The notes below the pieces were generated by a model. That model searched no databases, was not told where the DNA came from, and saw nothing but the letters and a program-made list of their open reading frames with translations. Below, piece by piece: positions 22,165 through 31,310 of a stretch of 64,000 nt of DNA. The DNA is from Heterodera schachtii. Taxonomy: Eukaryota; Nematoda; Chromadorea; Rhabditida; Heteroderidae. Positions within the stretch are counted from its first letter, which is position 1, and each line of letters begins with the position of its first letter. Location of the stretch: assembly GCA_023374025.1 (NCBI GenBank), contig SIJG01000024.1, positions 71,602 through 135,601 of the forward strand. The letters run 5' to 3'. The position numbers and the translations under genes were made by a program.

Positions 22165-22440
22165 GAGTGAGGGGGGGGGGGAAGACGGCGGGCGAGCGAT
22201 GGATAAACAAAAAAAGGGGGTAAGCAGGGGGGGGGAAAGCAGGGGGGGCGGGTAAAGGGGTAGGGAGGGGGGGGGGGAAGACGGCGACGGATGAACATAA
22301 CAAAAAGGGGAGGGGGGGGGGGACAGTGGGCGGGGGGGGCAATTTCCAAATTTTGCACATCTGCATGATTTCTGATCCCTTCTTTGAGCCCCCCCCCCTC
22401 CCCCCGTAATCTCCTTTTCCCCGGGGGGCAATTCAAATTG
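22165..22440. repeat. G-run tract with G4-forming potential (left arm, unit 1)
   Basis: At least ten runs of five or more G within about 270 bp on the plus strand, broken by 'aagacggcg' and 'aagcag' spacers, then a C-run near 22386. Run lengths differ between the three copies (here, 26845-27090 and the C-strand at 37420-37675). That fits slippage or sequencing uncertainty in homopolymers. Confidence 0.8.
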
Positions 22441-22802
22441 TAAATAGCCCCGCGTCTTCTGCCGTACTTTGTTAAAAATCCCATTTCTGCCAGTTGAGTT
22501 TGCCCCTTTGTCCCATTTTGTACCATCCCTTCACAAAAATTCAAATTCCTTTCTTCGCCCGGCTCAACTCCGGCCAATTTTGTGCAAAAATTTTTTTCTC
22601 ACAAAATTTTTCTTTTGTTCAATTCGTTGGCTAATTTGCATTTTTTTTTTGTTCGTCCATTTTTTGTGCAAATTTTTGTCCCATCTTGCCAGATGCGCTT
22701 ACCGTATATCAGAGGCTGGAAGAAGCAAGAGGGGGCACTGAGGAAAATGTAAACTTAATTGCTTTGCTTTTCAATTTGTCCTAATTAAAATTTAATGCTT
22801 AG

Positions 22803-23283
22803 GTTTTCGGCAAGACGTTCTTCGGTGGCTCGCGCCTACTGATCTGGGATAGCTTCAGATGTCACATCAGCGTGGATACGTAGGACACATTGCGACGATT
22901 GGAAATACATTCTGCCGTTGTCCCAGGCGGCACAACTAAGTTCATTCAGGTAATCAAAAATCCATATAAATTTTCAAAATTGACATTTTAAAGGCCCCGG
23001 ATGTTTGTTGGAATGCACCATTCAAAAATGCAATTCGCGAGAAGTACAACGATTGGATGGTCAACGGAGAGAAGCCGACGACATCGATTGGGAACCTGAA
23101 GGCACCGCCGATGGACATCTATTTGGAATGGATAGCGTCGGCTTGGGAGTCAATTCCCAATTTAGAAGGATGGTGCAATCCCAAATGGTCTCGCACTGTT
23201 GAAGCAAAGAAGATGCGGTCATCAAAGGAGTTGAAGAAATCGATTTGGGGGAGGATGAAAGCGATGCCTCGGTTGATATTTAG
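22803..23283 (+). pseudogene. pogo-like DDE transposase remnant (left arm, unit 1)
   Basis: Exons 22803..22949 and from 22994 encode the C-terminal half of a pogo/Tigger-type DDE catalytic core. LLIWDSFRCH carries the second acidic residue, and VVPGGTTKFIQAPD carries the third, followed by WNAPFKNAIREKYNDWM. An in-frame TAG interrupts after ISVDT at 22881-22883, and a frameshift precedes the acidic C-terminus DAVIKGVEEIDLGEDES. No N-terminal DNA-binding exons are present. The enzyme would have cut and joined transposon ends. This copy cannot be functional. Confidence 0.75.
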
Positions 23284-23357
23284 ATGTTCAGGGGGGGGTA
23301 CTAATTCAGGGGGGGTTATATTTTTCAACCACCCTCCAAAGGAGGGTTATAATTCAG

Positions 23358-24350
23358 GCGTAGTGACAGAAGACCCACAGACAAAAGACCCACTCGCAAA
23401 ATACCCACTCTCAAAAGACCCACAGACAAAAGACCCACGCCGACAGAAGACCCACGGACAAAAGACCCACAACTTTTTTAAAATTTAATTAATTAATTAA
23501 TGCCTTAATTTGACTTTAATCTGTGAGAAAAAATATCAATTGACAAATGAAGCAATAATTGCAAAATAATTATGTTGACAACTAGGAAAATCTTCACGTA
23601 AATATTATTTTTAGCATGGTTTGATGCTCCTAAGATACGTTTTCAATATTTTTCTGCATTTGAGATTTCTGTACATTTTCTATGTTTTATATCCATATTT
23701 AGGTATTTTCACAAGAAGTTCAAAAAATACACCCTTAAAGAAAAATTTTTTTTGGAAATACCTCCCTCAAACCAATAAATTTAGGGAAAAATACCAAATG
23801 TGCAAAAAAAAATATTCATGAGCAAAATTAAGCGTGAAAGAATTTAAATATTTACTAATTATTGCAATTATTTGCAATAAATAATAAATAGGAGGTCTCA
23901 ATTTGGTATTAGGTATCTAATTCATTTATTAAAATATTTTTAAAAGTTGATGATTAGCAATTTGTTTTTAAAAATTCAAATCATTTTTCATAAATTTTTT
24001 CAATATTTTCGTATTATTTTACATCTTTCAGCTTTTTGCCCATATTTCTTACATATTGCAATTGTTTAGTCCATATTATATAATCCTATTTTGGATTTTG
24101 TCCTATAATCAGGTTCCTAATAATATAAAGAAAATCCTTAGCTGGTATTTTTCTCAAAAAATCATTCATGGGTCTTTTCTTCTCATAATAAACTCAAATT
24201 AAGGCATTAATTAATTAATTAAATTTAAAAAAAGTTGTGGGTCTTTTGTCCGTGGGCCTTCTGTCGGCGTGGGTCTTTTGTCTGTGGGTCTTTTGAGAGT
24301 GGGTATTTTGCGAGTGGGTCTTTTGTCTGAGGGTCTTCTGCGTTGACACC
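23358..24350. mobile_element. Mutator-like non-autonomous element with 9-bp TSD (unit 1)
   Basis: Terminal inverted repeats of about 145 bp (23358-23502 and 24201-24350) consist of 'agacccac'-phased words, e.g. cagacaaaagacccac, and end at attaattaattaatgcc. The 9-bp duplication ataattcag flanks it (23349-23357, 24351-24359). Long repeats plus 9-bp duplications are the hallmark of Mutator-like elements. The interior is about 700 bp of AT-rich noncoding sequence, so it is non-autonomous. The right arm has the uninterrupted target near 36460-36470. Confidence 0.85.
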
Positions 24351-24419
24351 ATAATTCAGGGGGGGGTACTAATTCAGGGGGGGGGGGTACTAATTCAGGA
24401 AATACGGTATTTGTGCCCG

Positions 24420-24623
24420 CCCCTCGCAAAAAATTTTCCTATTTAAGCGCCTCCGGCCAAGGGATCGCTCATTTTCACTTTTCTGCTGCTCCCTCTCTCT
24501 CCTCTCTCTCTCTCTCTTTCTCTCTGAATCCAATAAATTTTACAAAATTTGCCCCCCTCTTTGTTTGTCATCTATCATTTTTATGAGGCGACCAATTTTT
24601 AAATTTTTCATTTTTCAGTTTCA
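24420..24623 (+). promoter_or_regulatory. Putative HSP70-fragment promoter (unit 1)
   Basis: A TATA-like ctatttaagcg near 24440 is followed by about 45 bp of CT/TC repeat (24489-24530). An intron-like 5' UTR then ends in ttttttcatttttcag immediately before tttcaATGGC. The CT repeat recalls GAGA-type elements of insect heat-shock promoters, which is analogy only. Identical copies precede the genes at 29.3 kb and, inverted, 36.2 kb. Confidence 0.4.
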
Positions 24624-25004
24624 ATGGCTTTTTCAAAAATCGCAGCTAATGCAATTACCATCGACCTCGGTACGACGTATTCGTGTGTTGGAGAGTTTCA
24701 GCGCGGAAAGGTGGAGATCATCGCGAACGACCAAGGTGGAGCAAAAACCGACACCGAATGTTTGATCGGCGATGCGGCCAAGAACCAGGCAAGTTTTCAA
24801 CAAAATGTAACTGTTTAAGCATTTTAAACCGATTTATGATTTATTTGACAGGTGGCTATGAACCCGCCAAACACCGCGTTCGACGCCAAACGTCTCATCG
24901 GGCGCAAGTTCGACGACCCGGCGGTGCAGTCGGACATGAAGCGCTGGCCGTTCAAATTGGTGCAGGAGGGTGCTCGTCCGATCGAGGAGGATTTCTTCCC
25001 CGAG
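24624..25004 (+). pseudogene. HSP70 N-terminal fragment (unit 1)
   Basis: Exons 24624..24788 and 24852..25004 encode the first HSP70 residues, including [20 protein letters not shown] and [20 protein letters not shown] of the nucleotide-binding lobe. About ten residues of the usual NRTTPSYVAF stretch are missing. After the second exon the intron is cut by the tandem-duplication junction at 25076, so neither further HSP70 nor ubiquitin exons follow. The first intron begins GC (CAG|gcaagt). This copy has Thr where the other two have Ala (NAITID versus NAIAID). Confidence 0.75.
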
Positions 25005-25076
25005 GTTTGTGGCTGTTTGCTAATGGCTCTATTGCACTTTATGAGTCCCATGAATTTTTTATAAGTCCAATCGAAT

Positions 25077-25816
25077 ATGCGCACAATCGGCGATTGAAAC
25101 ACAGCCATTCGAAGTGGCGGAAATTCTTCCTGAAATATTTGTGTTTTATTTCTCATGGATTTTGGTCATAAATTCGTAGTAGAATTCATGAATGATCAGA
25201 GAATAGTCAGCAAAAAGATGGACAATTTTGATCAGTTTTTTACTTTTGAACAGTTCTTCGTTTTTGTCCTAATGAAGCGGCAATTGCAAGAGCAATTATT
25301 TTTGAGGCATTATGATGATCAGAGAGACTCTCTCTAATCTGATCCCATTGATCAGATCATTTGTCCGTTTGTTCGCTTTGTTAACAACTATTTTATTTAT
25401 ATTTTTTATGCTTATTTGTTGTTATCTCTGATCAGCAGATCAGCAGGATGTTCTTTTGAACCTTTTCTGATTAGATTACTTTGTGGAAGTTTGGACATTT
25501 CCTGATCAAATTTTTGGGCAATTGATCAGTGTATATTGTCGCGATTTGGACATTCTCTGATCAGTCCCTTCCGCCAATCATTTTCCATCTCGATTATGTC
25601 GATCTGTTTTTGAAAATTATAAAATAATTAATTATTTTAATTAATTAGTAGTTATTAAAATCAATGAAATTATTACGCGTTGCGCGTTGTACGGAATTGC
25701 GTCCGGGCGTCGCTCACTTTCCTCCGCCCCGCAGCGGAGGTCAACTCCAATTTTGGCATCATCGTCCAGTGTGGCCATTCCGCTGATCAACACTTGGACA
25801 TGGTTAACATGGGCAT
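25077..25816 (-). pseudogene. Truncated Ost-alpha-like gene (unit 2)
   Basis: Only the upstream exons and part of the exon reading FPPLRMAVFQSPIVRI are present. The rest of the gene was left out by the duplication breakpoint at 25077, which fuses this exon to an HSP70 intron. Confidence 0.6.
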
Positions 25817-26337
25817 CTGAAAAACACATAGAAAAATGTAAAAAAAAAATAAATTAATTAAAATAAATCCCTTGCCTGAAAAAGTTTGACCTAAAAAATT
25901 TATCTCTGGCAAATACCATATTTGAGAAAACAATTAAAGGTAGTGTTAAGCGATTAGCAACTCGCCAAAAAGTTATATTTTGAAAACTACAGAAAAGGTA
26001 CAAAATTTCTGGTAATGTTTAAAAAGTGACCAATAAATTTTCGAGTGAAACAACGAATTAATTATCAAAAAGGCTAAAATAAGCCGTAGTTTTTTCAGAA
26101 ATACCGCTTCTTACTTTTTGCCATTTTGGAGCTAAAGTTTCGAGAAATATGGTAAAATGGGGGTGACAGGCGGTGCCATTAGGCGCCGCCGGGTAATGTA
26201 ATTTGTTAAAGAAATTTGATTAAAAATTTTTTCAAAAATTTGCCAATTTTTTCTCAAAACGATGGCACCCGAAAGAGTGCCTAAAAAGGGGAAAAACGAA
26301 TTTTAATGGGGAGTTTTTGCTCTTTTCTCAGTCCCAC

Positions 26338-26764
26338 CATTTCTCCAGTCGTTTTTTGCGCGTGTCGTCTCCAAAATGCACATTCAATGCCGGCAAAAAG
26401 TAAACCGATGGAGGCAAAGTTTCGCGAGTAACGGCCCACCCGCGTCTTCATTTCGGTGACAGCTGAAAATGGAAATTGAAATGAGGACGAAAAGCAAACA
26501 TTGAAAATAAAAAATAGTAATAAATTTAAAAATGCAAATAATGCCAACCCACCGGTTTGGTCGGGTCTTTGCTGATCGCATAGCTGGGGTTCACGCTGAC
26601 AGTGAACAGGCCGAACAGAACGCCAATGCCGGCACCCAACGCACACGCAACCGCCGATTTGAAGGCACAATTTTCCTATAGAAATGCCGGGGGGGGATTT
26701 AAAAATTTAAATGAAATTGGCGGACAACCATAACGGAGGCCATCACGCGCTCCTCGCGACTCAT
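26338..26764 (-). pseudogene. TIM22-like fragment (left arm, unit 2)
   Basis: Third copy of the TIM22-like fragment (exons 26729..26764, 26549..26675, 26338..26462), produced by the 4.68-kb tandem duplication. Confidence 0.6.
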
Positions 26765-26844
26765 CGGTGGCAGTTCAAAATTGTACTGCAAAGGGGACGA
26801 ACGTGTAAATGCATTTTAATTGTGCCAACGAAAGCGCGGGGAGT

Positions 26845-27090
26845 GAGGGGGGGGGGGGAAGACGGCGGGCGAGCGATGGATAAACAAAAAAAGGGGGTAA
26901 GCAGGGGGGGGGGAAAGCAGGGGGGGCGGGTAAAGGGGTAGGGAGGGGGGGGGGAAGACGGCGACGGATGAACATAACAAAAAGGGGAGGGGGGGGGGGA
27001 CAGTGGGCGGGGGGGGGCAATTTCCAAATTTTGCACATCTGCATGATTTCTGATCCCTTCTTTGAGCCCCCCCCCCCTCCCCCCGTAATT
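26845..27090. repeat. G-run tract (left arm, unit 2)
   Basis: Copy of the tract at 22165-22440 with slightly different run lengths. Confidence 0.8.
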
Positions 27091-27482
27091 CTCCTTTTCC
27101 CCGGGGGGCAATTCAAATTGTAAATAGCCCCGCGTCTTCTGCCGTCCTTTGTTAAAAATCCCATTTCTGCCAGTTGAGTTTGCCCCTTTGTCCCATTTTG
27201 TACCATCCCTTCACAAAAATTCAAATTCCTTTCTTCGCCCGGCTCAACTCCGGCCAATTTTGTGCAAAAATTTTTTTCTCACAAAATTTTTCTTTTGTTC
27301 AATTCGTTGGCTAATTTGCATTTTTTTTTTGTTCGTCCATTTTTTGTGCAAATTTTTGTCCCATCTTGCCAGATGCGCTTACCGTATATCAGAGGCTGGA
27401 AGAAGCAAGAGGGGGCACTGAGGAAAATGTAAACTTAATTGCTTTGCTTTTCAATTTGTCCTAATTAAAATTTAATGCTTAG

Positions 27483-27963
27483 GTTTTCGGCAAGACGTTC
27501 TTCGGTGGCTCGCGCCTACTGATCTGGGATAGCTTCAGATGTCACATCAGCGTGGATACGTAGGACACATTGCGACGATTGGAAATACATTCTGCCGTTG
27601 TCCCAGGCGGCACAACTAAGTTCATTCAGGTAATCAAAAATCCAAATAAATTTTCAAAATTGACATTTTAAAGGCCCCGGATGTTTGTTGGAATGCACCA
27701 TTCAAAAATGCAATTCGCGAGAAGTACAACGATTGGATGGTCAACGGAGAGAAGCCGACGACATCGATTGGGAACCTGAAGGCACCGCCGATGGACATCT
27801 ATTTGGAATGGATAGCGTCGGCTTGGGAGTCAATTCCCAATTTAGAAGGATGGTGCAATCCCAAATGGTCTCGCACTGTTGAAGCAAAGAAGATGCGGTC
27901 ATCAAAGGAGTTGAAGAAATCGATTTGGGGGAGGATGAAAGCGATGCCTCGGTTGATATTTAG
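27483..27963 (+). pseudogene. pogo-like DDE transposase remnant (left arm, unit 2)
   Basis: Duplicate of the copy at 22803-23283, sharing the same TAG (27561-27563). The stop therefore predates the 4.68-kb duplication. Confidence 0.75.
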
Positions 27964-28037
27964 ATGTTCAGGGGGGGGTACTAATTCAGGGGGGGTTATA
28001 TTTTTCAACCACCCTCCAAAGGAGGGTTATAATTCAG

Positions 28038-29031
28038 GCGTAGTGACAGAAGACCCACAGACAAAAGACCCACTCGCAAAATACCCACTCTCAAAAGACC
28101 CACAGACAAAAGACCCACGCCGACAGAAGACCCACGGACAAAAGACCCACAACTTTTTTAAAATTTAATTAATTAATTAATGCCTTAATTTGACTTTAAT
28201 CTGTGAGAAAAAATATCAATTGACAAATGAAGCAATAATTGCAAAATAATTATGTTGACAACTAGGAAAATCTTCACGTAAATATTATTTTTAGCATGGT
28301 TTGATGCTCCTAAGATACGTTTTCAATATTTTTCTGCATTTGAGATTTCTGTACATTTTCTATGTTTTATATCCATATTTAGGTATTTTCACAAGAAGTT
28401 CAAAAAATACACCCTTAAAGAAAAATTTTTTTTGGAAATACCTCCCTCAAACCAATAAATTTAGGGAAAAATACCAAATGTGCAAAAAAAAAATATTCAT
28501 GAGCAAAATTAAGCGTGAAAGAATTTAAATATTTACTAATTATTGCAATTATTTGCAATAAATAATAAATAGGAGGTCTCAATTTGGTATTAGGTATCTA
28601 ATTCATTTATTAAAATATTTTTAAAAGTTGATGATTAGCAATTTGTTTTTAAAAATTCAAATCATTTTTCATAAATTTTTTCAATATTTTCGTATTATTT
28701 TACATCTTTCAGCTTTTTGCCCATATTTCTTACATATTGCAATTGTTTAGTCCATATTATATAATCCTATTTTGGATTTTGTCCTATAATCAGGTTCCTA
28801 ATAATATAAAGAAAATCCTTAGCTGGTATTTTTCTCAAAAAATCATTCATGGGTCTTTTCTTCTCATAATAAACTCAAATTAAGGCATTAATTAATTAAT
28901 TAAATTTAAAAAAAGTTGTGGGTCTTTTGTCCGTGGGCCTTCTGTCGGCGTGGGTCTTTTGTCTGTGGGTCTTTTGAGAGTGGGTATTTTGCGAGTGGGT
29001 CTTTTGTCTGTGGGTCTTCTGCGTTGACACC
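28038..29031. mobile_element. Mutator-like non-autonomous element with 9-bp TSD (unit 2)
   Basis: Copy of the element at 23358-24350 with the same duplicated target (28029-28037, 29032-29040), carried along by the tandem duplication. It differs by one A in a homopolymer and by a substitution in the right repeat (gtctgtggg versus gtctgaggg). Confidence 0.85.
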
Positions 29032-29309
29032 ATAATTCAGGGGGGGGTACTAATTCAGGGGGGGGGGGTACTAATTCAGGAAATACGGTATTTGTGCCCG
29101 CCCCTCGCAAAAAATTTTCCTATTTAAGCGCCTCCGGCCAAGGGATCGCTCATTTTCACTTTTCTGCTGCTCCCTCTCTCTCCTCTCTCTCTCTCTCTTT
29201 CTCTCTGAATCCAATAAATTTTACAAAATTTGCCCCCCCCCCCTCTTTGTTTGTCATCTATCATTTTTATGAGGCGACCAATTTTTAAATTTTTCATTTT
29301 TCAGTTTCA

Positions 29310-30219
29310 ATGGCTTTTTCAAAAATCGCAGCTAATGCAATTGCCATCGACCTCGGTACGACGTATTCGTGTGTTGGAGAGTTTCAGCGCGGAAAGGTGG
29401 AGATCATCGCGAACGACCAAGGTGGAGCAAAAACCGACACCGAATGTTTGATCGGCGATGCGGCCAAGAACCAGGCAAGTTTTCAACAAAATGTAACTGT
29501 TTAAGCATTTTAAACCGATTTATGATTTATTTGACAGGTGGCTATGAACCCGCCAAACACCGCGTTCGACGCCAAACGTCTCATCGGGCGCAAGTTCGAC
29601 GACCCGGCGGTGCAGTCGGACATGAAGCGCTGGCCGTTCAAATTGGTGCAGGAGGGTGCTCGTCCGATCGAGGAGGATTTCTTCCCCGAGGTTTGTGGCT
29701 GTTTGCTAATGGCTCTATTGCACTTTATGAGTCCCATGAATTTTTTATAAGTCCAATCGAATTTTTATCAGTCCAAATACCTTTGGGCTCATAAAGTACA
29801 ATAGAGCCCAAAATACATATTGCGTTTTAATGAGTTTGCTTCTTGAACTTAAAATTGTTGTTTCTTTGCAGGAGATTTGCCACATTCAAATCTTTGTCAA
29901 GACACTGACCTTCAAGACGATAACCCTCGAAGTTGAGGCGAGCGACATCATCGAGAATGTGAAGGCGAAAATCCAGGACAAGGAGGGCATCCATTCGGAT
30001 GAGCAGCGTCTCATCTTCGCTGGTACTGTCACTTAATTGCCGCCATTTCGCTTTACACACTGCCCCCATTTAGGGAAACAGCTTGAGGACGGGAGAACCC
30101 TGGCCGACTACAACATCAAGGCCGAATCCACACTACATTTGTCGATGAGTCTGCGTGGAGGCGCCATCGGAATTCTGACCCCGGACAGAAACATAATTTA
30201 TCCACGAACATCCAACTGA
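29310..30219 (+). CDS. HSP70 N-terminus fused to divergent ubiquitin (204 aa)
   Basis: Four exons (29310..29474, 29538..29690, 29872..30022, 30074..30219) keep one frame. Residues 1-106 are the HSP70 N-terminal lobe with the phosphate loop IDLGTTYS, lacking about ten residues after NDQG. Exon 3 begins with the expected HSP70 'EI' and then switches inside the exon to ubiquitin ([30 protein letters not shown], ending SLRGG). Relative to ubiquitin, G10 is Phe, P37-P38 are His-Ser, K63 is Ala and V70-R72 are changed. I44, K48 and the terminal GG remain. An 18-residue extension follows GG. The N-terminal Met of ubiquitin is absent, and HSP70 ATPase function is impossible from this fragment. Intron 1 is GC-AG and intron 2 contains a MITE. 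No signal peptide is seen. Confidence 0.7.
29711..29808. mobile_element. 98-bp MITE in intron 2 of the HSP70-ubiquitin gene
   Basis: The terminal repeats ggctctattgcactttatga and (inverted) tcataaagtacaatagagcc match with one mismatch. The same 'ggctctattgca' start is used by the larger MITE at 12920. Its truncated copy in unit 1 (25025-25076) shows that the tandem-duplication breakpoint fell inside it. The right-arm copy is at 35691-35788. Confidence 0.75.
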
Positions 30220-30457
30220 CCAACACTGTGTGGCAAGTGAAACTGGCGATCCAAGCGGGATGGCAAATCCCGGCCCAGCAGCAGACATTGCTTTTTCAAG
30301 GTAAGCTTACTTTTTTTATATATATTCATCATTCATCATCTTTTTTCCCATTTAGGAATCCAAATGCATAACAATACGAACGTTGTTACAGAACAACGTC
30401 CATCCCAGCGCGCAACTGGAACTTAGAATTGCGCAGTTTCCGGCCGGAAACGTCTGA
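30220..30457 (+). pseudogene. Degenerate second ubiquitin-like unit
   Basis: After the stop of the fusion gene, a shifted frame reads [20 protein letters not shown] and then QTLLFQG, followed by an intron (30301-30355) and RTLLQNNVHPSAQLELRIAQ. This matches the second half of a ubiquitin-like fold (VKxxIQ, IPxxQQxLLF, RTL...L.L). Frame changes separate the pieces. The ancestor therefore was probably a two-unit ubiquitin-like gene. Confidence 0.5.
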
Positions 30458-30944
30458 ACTCGGAGGGTTGAGAAGAGGACATGATCAAATTTGATTGTAT
30501 TTGTTGAGATCAAATTTGATTGTATTTGTTGACCCAATCAAATTTTTGTTGTTAAAAAAATCCTTTTTACGCATCAAAGTACTGTAGGAAAAGACAAATA
30601 TCCATCCAAATAGAATAATTAGTGACCAACTTTTGAGGTTGAGCTTTTTGTGCACATTAGTTCCGATATATCGAGCACAAAAAAATAAGGGAGTAAGAAA
30701 TTAATTGGATTTTTGAAATTTAAATTTGGCTCTAATTCCACAAATTAAATAAAAATAATAAAAAGCATTTTTAAATTGAAATTAATTTTAAAATTATAAT
30801 AAATAATTATTATAGTAGAAGGAATACCCATTTTTAGACATAAATATTGACAAATGACAATATAAAAAAGTGTTAAAAATTGGGGGAAAATTGTTGCATT
30901 TTTTTCTTCGTCCATTTTCATCAATCATCAAATTCCGTTGTTGT

Positions 30945-31073
30945 TCATTTTCTTGACACCAGCATGGCGTACTGCACACATTTGTCCCAGTGGCGCTCAT
31001 CGGAAGGGTCGTAAATGCGCAAAAAGAGACCCAACGGCAGCGCACTGGGGTCCAACCGGCCGAGCACGAACAT
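30945..31073 (-). CDS. 42-codon conserved terminal exon (left arm)
   Basis: Follows a good acceptor (tcacaatcag) and reads MFVLGRLDPSALPLGLFLRI then YDPSDERHWDKCVQYAMLVS and a stop. It looks like the last exon of a gene whose other exons are not in the window. Family unknown. Identical copy at 34425-34553. Confidence 0.4.
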   Translation of the reverse strand: MFVLGRLDPSALPLGLFLRIYDPSDERHWDKCVQYAMLVSRK

Positions 31074-31310
31074 CTGATTGTGAGATGACAAAAATGGCAT
31101 TTGGATTTGCTAATTGGGATAATTAGAGTTTGATCTGTACTAATTATTAATGTTGTCTGTTCTGTACAGTGTTTAAAGGCTGAGAATTTGTAAAGTTGCT
31201 TATTTTAGAGTTTGTGCCTTATTCTAAGGGCCGGAAAATCTAAAATTTTCTGGGAAATTTTTAAATTAATTTTAGATAGTTTTTTTGTTGCTACGGTTAG
31301 AGTTGTGTTT

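Larger units (their letters stand above)
20402..25076 (+). repeat. 4.68-kb direct tandem duplication, unit 1
   Basis: Repeated at 25077-29762 in the same orientation. It spans part of the Ost-alpha-like gene, the TIM22-like fragment, the G-rich tract, the DDE remnant, the Mutator-like element and the first two HSP70 exons. The junction joins the HSP70 intron (ccaatcgaat) directly to an Ost-alpha-like exon (atgcgcacaatcgg), without clear microhomology. Confidence 0.9.
25077..29762 (+). repeat. 4.68-kb direct tandem duplication, unit 2
   Basis: Second copy. Beyond 29762 the sequence continues into the ubiquitin exons that unit 1 lacks, so this unit is continuous with the ancestral arrangement on its right. 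Both units carry private substitutions relative to the right arm. Confidence 0.9.
16825..31310 (+). repeat. Left arm of a large palindrome
   Basis: Reads as the reverse complement of 34188-43047. By eye the identity is very high, with scattered substitutions and short indels. The left arm is longer by two differences. One is a 4.68-kb tandem duplication (20402-25076 repeated at 25077-29762). The other is a 993-bp Mutator-like element present in each of those copies. Removing both leaves about 8.8 kb, equal to the right arm. Confidence 0.9.

Noticed and set aside
22085..22577. Pro-rich open frames over the G/C-run tracts in the palindrome
   Set aside because: Same homopolymer artefact. Lengths differ between copies with run length, so they are not maintained as genes.
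24824..25156. Minus-strand frame reading like [10 protein letters not shown] and [10 protein letters not shown], typical of spurious tRNA translations
   Set aside because: It is the antisense of the HSP70 second exon, which has clear homology on the plus strand. No tRNA is present.
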